DNA from: Eupeodes corollae
Taxonomy: Eukaryota; Arthropoda; Insecta; Diptera; Syrphidae
Assembly (NCBI RefSeq): GCF_945859685.1
Contig: NC_079147.1
Span: 105,941,525-106,005,524, forward strand
Direction: 5' to 3'
DNA length: 64,000 nucleotides
The notes under the pieces are model-generated. The model had not been told where the DNA came from, searched no databases, and saw only the letters and a list, made by a program, of their open reading frames with translations. This document shows positions 46,440 to 56,599 of the stretch, piece by piece. Position numbers and translations under genes: made by a program. The stretch's first letter is position 1; each line of letters opens with the position of its first letter.

Positions 46440-47060
46440 TTTATTCTAAAAGGTCCTAGTCCTAATAAAGTTGATACAAAGTTACCAGAAAATCTTGTAG
46501 GACTTCATGCATCTTTGCTAGACTTTTGAAAGATAGTGCCTCAAGTGTTGACATGGGAGCTCTGCACTGTTCTTTAAAGCACCTTGCCTAAACCATTCCT
46601 CGACATCGAAAGGTTGGGGTTTCAACCTTCATGGAGCAGCGCAAAATCTACATATGGTCATCCTGCATAAACGGAGGAGTTTAGCAGGTATATTCGTCCT
46701 CGTAGATGCTGTCATATGGTGCTTTCGATATAGCAATTTAATGTTGTTGAGTTATCAAAATGTGAATATTTGATCGACTATGGACTTTTCTGGTGTAAGT
46801 CCAAACTGATAAGAACCTTTTAGGTTATCCACGATTGGTTTAGACGTTCAAATGTTATGGCAGAGAAGATATTGTTAGCAGAGACTGATTAATCTATACT
46901 TCGTGGCAGTTTAGAGTCTCCTTTTATCAGTAAGAATACAAAAATACTGAGGTTCCATTCATAGGACATGTTTTTTTCCGACTATATTTTACAGATAATT
47001 TGGTGCATGTTCCTAATAAAATTATCTAATACTGCTTTAAAGAGCCCTGGCAACACTACC
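46440..47060 (-). pseudogene. RTE-clade LINE RT fragment
   Basis: The minus strand reads, across stops, MHQIICKI.SEKNMSYEWNL, then a decayed CPI.KKG and YRGISLLN region, IVDNLKGSYQFGLTPEKSIV then DQIFTF (about 46780-46850), KAPYDSIYEDE, and MKVETPTFRCRGMV.A near 46610. In intact RTE the last is GFRQGDALSC. It is a different RTE lineage from 48971-50823, with many stops. It lies back to back with the plus-strand Jockey RT that follows. Confidence 0.7.
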
Positions 47061-47139
47061 GAACTGATTCCTGTAGACACCGTTTACTGCACCTGTGCCT
47101 GGATCTCAGTAAAGATTTTAAAGTCAACGGAAGCTTCTT

Positions 47140-48240
47140 AATGACCGGCAGTATGCTTTCGTTACAATAGACCCAATGGTGATCTCATGGTTTATCTCAC
47201 TGAACAGTGGAGCAAATCTTCACATCTTTTTGGAGAAAATAAGATTATTGCACTTGATATTTCAAAGGCATTTGATAGAGTTTGGCAACAAACTCTCTTA
47301 TTGAAAATGCGTGCACTTGGTATTGATAAATATCTTCTTCGTTGGATTAGAAATTACCTTTCTAACCGTTCAATTCAAGTAGTATTGGACGGGTTTGAAT
47401 TCAATATTCACAAAATAAACGCTGGTGTGCTCCAGGGCTCCGTTTTGTCTCCGACACTTTTTTTTGTTTTTATAAATGATCTTTTGGCTGAATCTTCTAA
47501 CCTACTTAATTGTTTTGCTGATGACAGTACCCTCAGCTTCTAATATTAGTTTTTAGATTCGCATCCGCTTCAGATGTGGTTTATTAACGGCAGCGTATAA
47601 TAAGCTCATTATATTCTTATCTTGACAGCATTGTCCAATGGGGAATCAAAAACCGTGTAGAATTTAATGCTTCGAAAATTCAATGCTGTCTACTGTCACA
47701 AAACCGTAACCCTCCCCCAATGTTACTATCCATGAGTGTGAACAGCTTTCAGTCCTAGGTATGTGCACTACAAAATACTTGTTGTGGAGTGATCACATAT
47801 TTGACATCGCCAAAAATGCTTCTAAGTGTTTGGGTTTTCTCCAAAGATGCAAGAAGTTTTATTACCCCTTCTGATCTGGCTTCAATCTTTAAAACTTATA
47901 TTCGTCTAAAACTCGAGTACAATTCTCATATCTGGGCAGGTGCTCCAATAGCACATTTAAGTCTCTTGGACAAAATTAAAAAAAGAGCTCTAAAATCGAT
48001 AGGTGACCGTTGTTCAACTGAAACTTTTGTATCTCTTGAGCACCGCCGTAAGGTTTCCTGTTTGTCGTTATTTTATCGTTATTTTCATAATGTTTACGCG
48101 TTCTCTTAGGAATGCCCATCAGTTTACCCTTGAGCACTACACGAATTTGAAATGCTTTACCAGACTCAATATTTCCCACTTATTACAATGTGCATGCATT
48201 CAAAACCAATGGGCATCGGTATCTCATTTCCAATACTTTC
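47140..48240 (+). pseudogene. Jockey-clade LINE, family A copy 3 (RT domain)
   Basis: The best RT in this family. The frame 47187-47543 has MVYLTEQWSKSS, ALDISKAFDRVW (first catalytic D), LRWIRNYLSNRSIQVVLDG, AGVLQGSVLSPTLFFVFIND and LNCFADDSTLSF (catalytic FADD intact). After a stop it continues in other frames: SIVQWGIKNRVEFNAS-like, SDHIFDIAKNASKCLG, IFKTYIRLKLEYNSHIW and LEHRRKVSCLSLFYRYFH. The 5' part (endonuclease) is absent. Frameshifts at about 47600 and 47790. Confidence 0.85.
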
Positions 48241-48369
48241 CTCCCTTCCTAATTGCTCGCACTGAGTATAATCATTATACGGGTATTCATATTCCCTTAA
48301 GTGCGTGCACAAGATGGCATGTTCACGAAAAAAAATTGATAGAACTATTTTAAGATGGAGTGTGGTGCA

Positions 48370-48945
48370 AGCGTATTTTAAGTGGAATTACTAGCAATCA
48401 AAAAAGCATCCAAATACTCAAATCAAAGTAAAAACACCGCTATCTGCACTGACAGCCAGGCTTCTACTATGGCTATCAATTCGACTATGGCTATCAATTC
48501 GACCATATCATGTTCTATACTGGTCCAACAATGTCGGGATAAACTATCCAACCTCAACACCAACCTATATATTCCTCTTGGAACTATAAAGGGCACCATT
48601 TCCTCAACTTTTCTGACAGCATCCTATAAAAAAACAGTTTTACCGAACTATTATATTATGACACAGTCAGAGACACTACAATATGTACCGGGAATTGGCC
48701 AATAGGAGAGCATGCCACAGAACTTATTATCTCTCACAATACTCACAGCTATATCTGCGGAGACCAACATGAAATGGTAACTGTGATTCATTTTCTCTGT
48801 AAATGTCCTGCCCTGGCCATTTCTAGAATATTAAGATTCGATAAGGCACTCCTTAATGATTTGTATGAACTTTCTGAGATGAAAATCTAAGACCTTATTT
48901 CCTTTCTGAATGTGACGAAATGGCTGAAGTAGGTTTGTCAATATA
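48370..48945 (+). pseudogene. LINE RNase H and C-terminal zinc-finger fragment
   Basis: From 48378 it reads ELLAIKKASKYSN, NTAICTDSQASTMAINS (RNase H with catalytic D in TDSQA), ISCSILVQQCRDKL, then a decayed W-x-P-G-H region (YVPGIGQ). Then TELIISHNTHSYICGDQHE and VTVIHFLCKCPAL, a Cys/His C-terminal motif as in RNase H-bearing non-LTR elements (I, R1, LOA types). An 18-base tandem duplication (ATGGCTATCAATTCGACT) lies near 48470-48505. Drosophila Jockey elements do not usually carry RNase H, so this is probably a different element from 47140-48240. Confidence 0.75.
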
Positions 48946-48953
48946 AATCTGTA

Positions 48954-48970
48954 GTACCCGTGGCGTAATG
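48954..48970 (+). repeat. SINE head duplicated as RTE target site (left copy)
   Basis: GTACCCGTGGCGTAATG at 48954-48970 is the first 17 bases of the SINE. A near-identical GTACCCGTGGCGTGATG lies at 50825-50841, after the RTE element. The pair looks like the target-site duplication of the RTE insertion. Confidence 0.7.
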
Positions 48971-50823
48971 TCAACCAAATTTACCACATTGCGATGCACT
49001 ACACTTCTCCAGTATACAGGATATCCGAACTCTCTGAGGGGCTTAAATGTTGGCCTAGCTCGTTGTAGCCAAGGTACGGCTTCAGATATTCCGGTCCAAG
49101 CCAAAACAAGGAAGAACTGTGAGAAGTTTCGACGTTAGACGGCTAAAATTGCAAGAGACTGCCATGTCCTTTTCCGATCGAATCTCTAGTAACATCATAA
49201 GGAGTCCTTTGCTAGATACATTAAGCATTGAAAACCAGTGAAAACATTGCCTTGCAGCCATCAGAGATGCCGCCTTTGAAGTGCTAGGTTTCACACGGCC
49301 ACCACAGCGAAACCCCTGGTTTGACAACGAATGCCGGCAAGCGCACGCAGCAAAACAAGAGGCATACAAAACGGCACTGCACAGAAGGAACAGAGCTGCT
49401 CGCGAGCTCTACGAGCAGAAGAGGAGAGAGCAACACCGGCTTCTTAGATGGAAAAAAAGAGAGCATGAGAAGCGCGCGATCGAGGAGTTAGAGGGATGTC
49501 ACAACAGGAATGAGGTTGAAGTGCTTATATGTCGGAAGAAAGCATTCCTGACGAGTTGGAATCTCAGGATAGTTTGCCCGATACATAAGAAAGGAGATCC
49601 TCTAAATTGCGCCAACTACAGAGGCATCAGTCTCCTTAACATTGCATGTAAGATCCTTTCTGACGTATTATGTGAACGTCTGAAGCCTTTTGTAAACAAC
49701 CTGAATGGTCCTCATCAGTTTAACTTCAGACCAGGAAAGTCCGCTATCGGCCAAATATTCACACTACGGCAGATCTTGGAAAAAACCCAGGAGCTTCAAA
49801 TCGATACCCACCATCTCTTTATCGATTTTAAAGCCGCGTATGACAGCATCTATAGGGAAGAGCTCTACCGAGCAATGTCTAGTTTTGGCATCCTTGTCAA
49901 ACTTATCCGTTTGTGCAGAATGACGATGGAGAATGCACGCTGCTCTATCAAGGTCGGAAAAGATCTTATCGATGCATTTGATGTCAAAAAAGGTTTTAGA
50001 CAAGGCGATGCATTATCATGCGCCTTCTTTAATATTGTTCTGGAAAGAATTGTGAAAAACTCAATCGTCAACACTAGAGGCACAATCTTTCTAAGGTCTA
50101 TCCAACTACCCGGAAACGCAGATGATATTGACATAATTGGAAGATCAAAGCATGATGTCAGTAGAACGTTTTTGAGCATTGCGACGGAAGCGAAGAAGAT
50201 GGGTTAAGAGGTCTATGAGGGCAAAACCAAGTATATGCTGTCATCAAAAAAGGACATTGAACAACGATGTATTGGACAAAATTTCACCAAGGACAGCGAT
50301 TACTTCGGGGTAGTTAAGGACTTTGTCTACCTAGGCACCGCTTTGATCAGACAACGACACCAGCGCTGAAATCAAACGGAGAATAACTCTTGCAAATCGC
50401 TGCTTCTCTGGACTTAGAGGGCAATTGAGAAGTAAAGACCTCTCTCGAGCATCTAAAATTACCATCTATAAGACACGCATCATCCTGGCTCTCATTTATG
50501 GCGCTGAGCCCTGGACCCTGTCAAAGAAAAATGAGAACGTCTTAGAAAGATTCTTCTGGTGATTTTTGGTCCCGTACGCACAGATGGAAAATGGAGAAGA
50601 AGATATAACGACAAACTGTACGGGCAGGTTGCTGTACAGGCTTTAGCCCGGAAGGTCTTCGAATCCAATCCAGGGACAGCGCAGTAGAGGAAGACCGCAA
50701 CTCAGATGGGTAAAGACCTCAACCAATTCTCGAAACTGGAGACAGATAGCTAGTGACCGAGCTGGCTGGAGACGCATGTTGGTTGAGGCCCAGGTTCGCC
50801 CCTGACTGTAGCGCCACCTTAAG
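48971..50823 (+). pseudogene. RTE-clade LINE, 5'-truncated, nearly complete RT
   Basis: It begins within the endonuclease end (VNQIYHIAMHYTSPVYRISE, decayed from NQIDH). The 308-codon frame 49281-50207 holds NPWFDNECRQAHAAKQ, a basic linker, then ICPIHKKGDPLNCANYRG (as IVCPIHKKG), GISLLNIACKILSDVLCERL, HQFNFRPGKS, FIDFKAAYDSI (first catalytic D), GFRQGDALSCAFFNIVLE and GNADDIDIIGR, where the usual YADD tyrosine is N. A stop at 50206 is followed by FVYLGTALI, RCFSGLRGQLRSKDLSRA, ILVIFGPVR and RWRRRYNDKLYG. The 3' end is GACTGTAGCGCCACC. An internal segment just before ICPI (the GADG region) appears deleted. Confidence 0.9.
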
Positions 50824-50824
50824 T

Positions 50825-51010
50825 GTACCCGTGGCGTGATGGTTAGTGCGTTGGAGAGGTCTTGGATTCAAACACTGTCCTTGCCATCTAAAATTTGTGT
50901 TAGCTCTTGTTGGAAATCTAGACTCTTGCATTTAATATTGGAAAGAACTTTTTATGAAAACCAATTCAGCCCTCTGGCTAAAACATTATTGGTTTCACTG
51001 TCTAATATTT
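50825..51010 (+). mobile_element. tRNA-derived SINE, degenerate copy
   Basis: It has the head GTACCCGTGGCGTGATGGTT, a short deletion in the anticodon-arm region, a box B-like CTTGGATTCAAACACTG, then a weakly matching body (GACTCTTGCATTTAATATTG, CTTTTTATGAAAACC). It has no recognisable GCGCCACC tail. It is the SINE into whose head the RTE was apparently inserted. Confidence 0.7.
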
Positions 51011-53049
51011 ATTTGTAACTTTCCATTTGAAGTCGCATACTGTCGAATTAAAAGTCTTATACTTCGCAACGTTTCAAGGTACCTACACAGAATATAAATC
51101 CTTCATGTGTGTTCTTTGGTATGTTCGGAAAACCTTTTAACTCTAGCCATGTCCCAAGAGCAGAAATGTGTGTTATACAACGTTAATAATGTTTTTAATA
51201 TTTTTTTTAATTTATTAGTACACTTCAATTAAAAACTGACATTTTCATAGAATAAGTATCAGAAATGTTACCAGAAGCAATAACGTTCCAATTTTTATTT
51301 AGATAAAAAATAGACAATTCTATTTTGAAATTCTGATAAATAATTCACCGGTAGTTACTCATATTTAACTACTGGTTTTTCTAAATTAGTTTTCAATTAC
51401 ATTTTCTGATTAGTTAATGTTAATAACGCCTAGAACAATTAACATTTGATCTAAATTTAGCCAATTTTTAAAGCTGAAACCAAAGCATTACAGGTAAAAA
51501 AAAAAACAGAATTGAAAAAATGTAGATCATCATTTAATGAAAGTGTGAAATTGTTTTATTTTTTGCTATATAGTTTTATTTTCGCAAAAAACAAGCAATA
51601 TTTAGCACACAATGAATACAAAATATGAATTCAAATATACCTATTACGAGCATACGTTAACAACTACATATATACTCTACTCACATTCTCCCCGGATACC
51701 AATACTTTTTCCATTGTTCCGCCCAGATAGTTTTTCATTTCCAAACAAACTGTGTTAACAAATACAAAATTGAAAGAGAACAAAACAAAAGCAAAAATAA
51801 AATAAAACACCATAAACATAATAAAAGTTTTCATTCATAAAGTTTTGCAAAATGTGCTGAAAAGGACATCAATTTAAAATTTATAAATTCTTTTCAATCT
51901 CGCATTATATCCTTGGCAAAAATACCAACGCTACAAACCTCCCTTTACCTATCTACTCGAATATTTTATTTGTCTGACGCCCATAAATATCCTTATATTG
52001 AAATACGAATAAATATACACACATACGAGTACATACCAAAAAAAAAAAAAACTAATAGAAAAGGTATCCTTGTAAGAATTCTTATGACTATTGATGTGGA
52101 AATTTGAGTGACACTTTTGCGTCATGTGGCCAAAAGCAATCTGTTTTAAAAGATTCTTTTTTTGTTCCTGCATATGATGTGGAGGTATGAAAGACATATT
52201 TTTTTATTAAGGATGACATCGAAACGTAATCTCCAACAAATGGCAATACACCCCTAACTGTATATGAGATTTGTTTAAACATATTTGCATATGAATGCTA
52301 TAAGCCATATGCATAATAGAAGGAAAATAAAAGGACACATTGTAAACTTATAAATAAATTCGTGCGTTAAGTTGTGAGGATTTTTAGCTTTGAACAAAAA
52401 AAAAGAAAAGGATTGTATCCTTAATAAATGATATCAACTGAGATTTATTCGGACATTTACAACCAGACAACAAAATTTATATCTAGATATGTTATATTTT
52501 TTATAATTTACACACTCAAAAGTTTTATAAGCATGAACATCCTTTTAATTTTGTGTCCTTTTTGTTATTTCTTTGATTTGCATTTTCTTGGAAATTTGCA
52601 AAGGATCATAGATGGGAGCTTTTTGATGCATTTACATTGATGTTTAGAAATAACTCTTTTTGATTGCTTATTTCGGTCAAGTTTTTGAATGATGGTAATT
52701 TAAACCAAAGATTGGCCAATTCAAAAAAACAGCTAACTTCAAGCAGCAATATTTTTTCTGAAGAGGGTTTATACAGAGTATACGGACAAAGCACAGAAGA
52801 AATAATAAACATAGAACGCCACAAGGCAGGACAAAACATTGACGGAAGTGTTAATAAATTAGCTACAAATTTAAAATTAACAAACCACTCAACCTAAGTT
52901 CTGACTTGACTTAAAGGATGTGAAATACCAACTTATAATATGAAAAGTAATAAAATAAACATAAAATCTAATAAATATTTAACATCATTTGGTTAAAATC
53001 CACGGTCTCGTAAATAAGCATATAATCGACCCATGTTTTCTTTATGGAA
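51011..53049. other. Unassigned AT-rich DNA
   Basis: No transposon motif or tRNA was seen. Short frames up to 82 codons overlap on both strands. A poly-A run lies at 52038-52050. It may be host intergenic or intronic DNA. Confidence 0.4.
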
Positions 53050-53215
53050 GTCCAAATCTGGACAGGAATTTCAATGTACACCGTTTTTCTTTGCTTGGCT
53101 TTTCAGGCCATACAGCACCCGAGTGTGTTATCGATGAACGAACTCGAATTTCTGACATCTTAGGCTTGTTTTTTACCTCTGAGCTCTGACCCTAATAAAT
53201 ACGCAATCAGTGTAT

Positions 53216-53757
53216 GGGTGTATTCTTAAGCGTCAGCCTAACTATGATCTGCATTCATAAAGTCAGATTTTCGATCGAACTAACCTAGTCTAACTGCAGT
53301 TCATAAACGTCAGACTGCCGTCCAAATTTTCAACTCGTGTTCAACAAACTATGGAAATTGCCATTTAAATTTTGTATATTGTATAATAATCACAAAAAAG
53401 CTTACATTGAATGTGAACCTCGCCAGGATACTCTGAAATCACCTTCATGAAGAATTCAATTTTTTGGCAATATGCGATATTTTCTTAAGCTTAAAAATTG
53501 TTTCGTTATAATTTTTTTCTATTTTTTCTTTCCAAACATTTTTCTTTTTCGGTAAGTAAATCGAAAATCAGGTTCAACAAAATTTGATTGGCAACCATTT
53601 TCTCTGACGTTTAAGAACTCCGTTTACATACAAATCGGAATAAGTCAGACCTTTTTGTTTATTGCAGACATTCTGTATTGAAAGTGCGCTCACAAATGCA
53701 TCAGAAAAGAAATGCTATTGTACTAGCACAGATTTTCTGCGTTTATGAATAATACTC
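53216..53757. mobile_element. Harbinger-like MITE inside the Jockey endonuclease
   Basis: The left end is GGGTGTATTCTTAAGCGTCA. The right end on the minus strand is GAGTATTATTCATAAACGCA. TAT flanks both sides (53213-53215 and 53758-53760), a plausible 3-base duplication. Sub-terminal CATAAAGTCAGA and CATAAACGTCAGA words repeat within it. Removing it joins FTSEL..N..IS with PLGTSDH, restoring the endonuclease order. No ORF. Confidence 0.65.
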
Positions 53758-53893
53758 TATTACCGCCTCTAGGCACATCAGATCATTGGATCGTATCTGC
53801 AAAATCCCCAAGTCAAAAAAAAAAAAACAATCAAAGAAAAAACTCCTTTGAGAACCGTTTGGCAATATGAGAAAGCCAATTGCTACGGTAGTA

Positions 53894-54190
53894 GTACCCG
53901 TGGCGTGATGGTTAATGTTAATGCGTTATACTTTTATGCCAGAGGCGTTAGGTTCAATCCCTGCCTGTGCCACATAAAAAGTTTGATCACGGGTACTGCC
54001 TCTTGCGAGGAATTGAAAAATCCCCCAAGAGTAATTTTTGTCATGAAAAGTGCTTTCTCAAATTTGCCGTTCGGATTCGGCTTAAATCTGTAGGTCCCCT
54101 CCGTTACTGACAACAGTACTCGCACACGGGAATGGTTGAGAGTTGTAAGCCACTAGGCCCTAGTTCGCGCCACATAATTTATATTTTAAC
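53894..54190 (+). mobile_element. tRNA-derived SINE inside the Jockey linker
   Basis: The head is GTACCCGTGGCGTGATGGTT, box B is GGTTCAATCCCTG, and an acceptor-like pairing joins GTGGC (53900) with GCCAC (53969-53973). The body has TACTGCCTCTTGCGAGG, AAAGTGCTTTCTCAAATTTG and TTCGGATTCGGC; the tail is CCCTAGTTCGCGCCAC. A 3-6 base direct repeat (TTAATG) occurs in the head. Flanks AATTGCTACGGT and AACTGCAAGGGT are a possible 12-base target duplication with three mismatches. Confidence 0.88.
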
Positions 54191-55876
54191 TGCAAGGGTC
54201 TCAACGAATTCTTCAGGAACTTTAACTGGTCAATATGCTTCCTCGGAAGTAACGTTAAATGAACAATTTTATCCCGAATAGGGTTAAATCTATCAAACCC
54301 AAAGAGAAGTCCTGGTTTTATTCGAGCTGTAAGAAGTTTATTAAGGTTCAGAGATGTGATTGCCCGTTTTTATAAAGCTAACTCTACTGAGAAAAACGAT
54401 CATATTCGACCAACCGAATTGTTACATGATCAGGAATCAAGGCAAAAAATACTACAATGTCCCGAAGGCAGTAAAAATTGCTGGTCGTTTGTAAATTATG
54501 TACGAAACAACACGTCATCATCAGTTCCAACGCTCGTCCACAATGACATTCCCTATGTAAGATCGACTGATAAAGTCAATTTGTTTGCAGCGCAGTTAGT
54601 TAGACGCTACCAGAGAGTGTCATGAGCCCTCCTGTTCTTCAGAGCGTAAAAGATTTTATGGGACGAATCTTCTATTTCACCCGTGTAGTTACAAGCGTAC
54701 TGAAAGACCTTGGCATACACAAATCCGCTGTCCCGAATAGTATCCCGCTATTGTTCTGAACGGGAATTTTTCAACGCTGGCAAAATTACTGTGTAAGCTT
54801 TCCACCTATTCTACTTTACAAGTCTCTTTTCGATAGAATGGAAGAAGTATTTATCCAGCCTGTCCCTAAAAAAAACGCTCACACTCCTTCTTTCCAAGGT
54901 CATGAAAATTCTGATTAATCAGCTTTTAGCAATAGGTTTACTGGCGATCTCATGGTGTATCTCAAGGAGCAGTGAAACAAATGTTACTGTAAGATTTTTG
55001 CGCTTGACATTTCTTAATAACTTGATAGAGTTTTGCACCAGGCTCTCTGCTCGAAAATGCATGATATTAGTATTGATGAATCTTTATTTCGTTTAATAAT
55101 AAACAACATTTATAACCGTTCAATATAAGTTATATTAAATCATTAGATGGCTTCAAGTCTGAAATTCACAAAATAATGCTGGTGTTCCCCAGGGCTACGT
55201 TTACTGTTCGACTCTCTCCCTGATATTTATTAACGATCTCCGGTCTGCAACTTCTAACTATTGCGCGGACGACAGTAGCCTCAGCTTTCATTCATTCACA
55301 TCCTTGTCCTTCGGACGTGGAACTTCAATGGCAACTTATGTTAAGCTCATTAAAATCTAATCTTGACAGCATTGTCCAGCGAGGATTTATGAAGCATGTA
55401 GCATTTTAATGCTTCAAAACTCAATGTTGTATCCTGTTGTTGAATCAAAACCCACCTGCAATGTCTTTATCCATAAGTGAAACCGGCATTCAGGAAACTA
55501 ATTAACTTTCAGTACTCGGTATGCGTACCACCGATCACCTCTTATAGAACAATCACGTATTCGACACTGCCAAAAGTTCTGATAGGTGGTTAGGATTTCT
55601 CCGACACGACGGTCTAAAAAATTTATCACCACTTCTGATCTCTACAGCTGTCCCTAAACCAAGTTAAAATGTCTTGAGTAGAATTAAAAAAAGTGCTTTC
55701 GAAAGGCTATAGAACTATAACCAAAACATTTACATCCCTCGAGCACCGCTGCCGTAATGTTTCATGCCTTTCGTTGATTATCGATAATCTAATAAAAATA
55801 GTTTTCTGTCGAATTAGCCAGTTGCATTCCACCCCTTAAACAATGCAGAAGTAATAATCGCACTTCTAGGAATCCT

Positions 55877-55989
55877 TCCCTGAAGAAGACTGCAATCCCT
55901 GCCGAAACGTTGATAAAGTTAATGCCACTTAATTGTTCCATTGCACAAATTACAGCAGCCAAAAAAGCCGACGGAAAACTATATTTCCA
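55877..55989. mobile_element. 113-bp insertion flanked by 9-bp direct repeats
   Basis: The Jockey thumb coding region is interrupted; AGGAATCCT occurs at 55868-55876 and again at 55990-55998. The insert begins TCCCTGAAGAAGACTGCAATC and contains CCTGCCGAAACG. CTGAAGA followed by a short GCA/TGC hairpin and then GAAAC resembles a hammerhead-ribozyme-type core, but the helix next to the core does not pair well. Identity of the insert is unknown. Confidence 0.5.
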
Positions 55990-56060
55990 AGGAATCCTCA
56001 TCAGATTTGTTGTTAAACCACACATCGAGAATGTGAAATGCTTTTCCAGTTCTATTTTTC

Positions 56061-56599
56061 CCTCCTATTTTGATGTTCAGAAAATTGAGACTTATGTCTC
56101 AGACCTAAAGTTCGCAATTTGTTTAAATGTAAACATATAAAGGGTACAAATAACCCCTTGGTGTCCTGTAAATTAAAAAAAAATATTTGTTTGAAACTTA
56201 TTGAAAATTAAACGTTTTCTGCGAGGAGTTTACTTATTAAATATGAAGAATGCAAGAAAGTCAACAAAACATAGACAAAGTTGTATGTGACAAATAAATT
56301 CGAAGTTGTTTAATTCAGAATTTTGTTCACGTTACTAAAACTGTAAAATAACATTTAAGAAAGAATTTTTTTTCTATCGAATATTTGGAAAGCTGTCATC
56401 TTTTGAAATTTGGAATTGAAGAACTGTACCCAATACTAGAAATGAATAATATACGCTTTGACAACGCATTAAAATTTTTCACAAATCACCATCAAATTTT
56501 GGAACTAGCCGTTCTTCAAACGAAAAGAAGATATTCGAAAATAACGATCGTTCAACTTTTACGGCTATTTGACTACACCACCGAGATAGGTTAGGTGAT
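56061..56599. other. Unassigned AT-rich DNA
   Basis: One 69-codon plus frame (56385-56594) has no known motif. No repeat partner was seen. Confidence 0.35.

Larger units (their letters stand above)
53050..56060 (+). pseudogene. Jockey-clade LINE, family A copy 4, with three later insertions
   Basis: The endonuclease end reads ERTRISDILGLFFTSEL to 53190, is interrupted by a MITE, then resumes as PLGTSDHWIVSAKSPS (53763-53810, with the SDH motif intact). TVWQYEKANC is cut by a SINE and resumes as GLNEFFRNFNWSICFL. The linker frame 54356-54625 has KNCWSFVNYVRNNTSSSV and HNDIPYVRSTDKVNLFAA. RT remnants follow: QPVPKKNAHTPS, a decayed TGDLMVYLKEQ, SGFCTR-like and PRATFTVRLSP-like pieces, CADDSSLSF-like at 55263 and SIVQRGFMKHVAF. 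The thumb region is cut at 55876 by a third insertion and ends near 56060. Confidence 0.8.

Noticed and set aside
55789..56025. Minus-strand frame with a QLSGIN word resembling sugar transporters
   Set aside because: It is antisense across a Jockey thumb and a 113-bp insertion with target duplication. Only one short word matches, so it is taken as chance.
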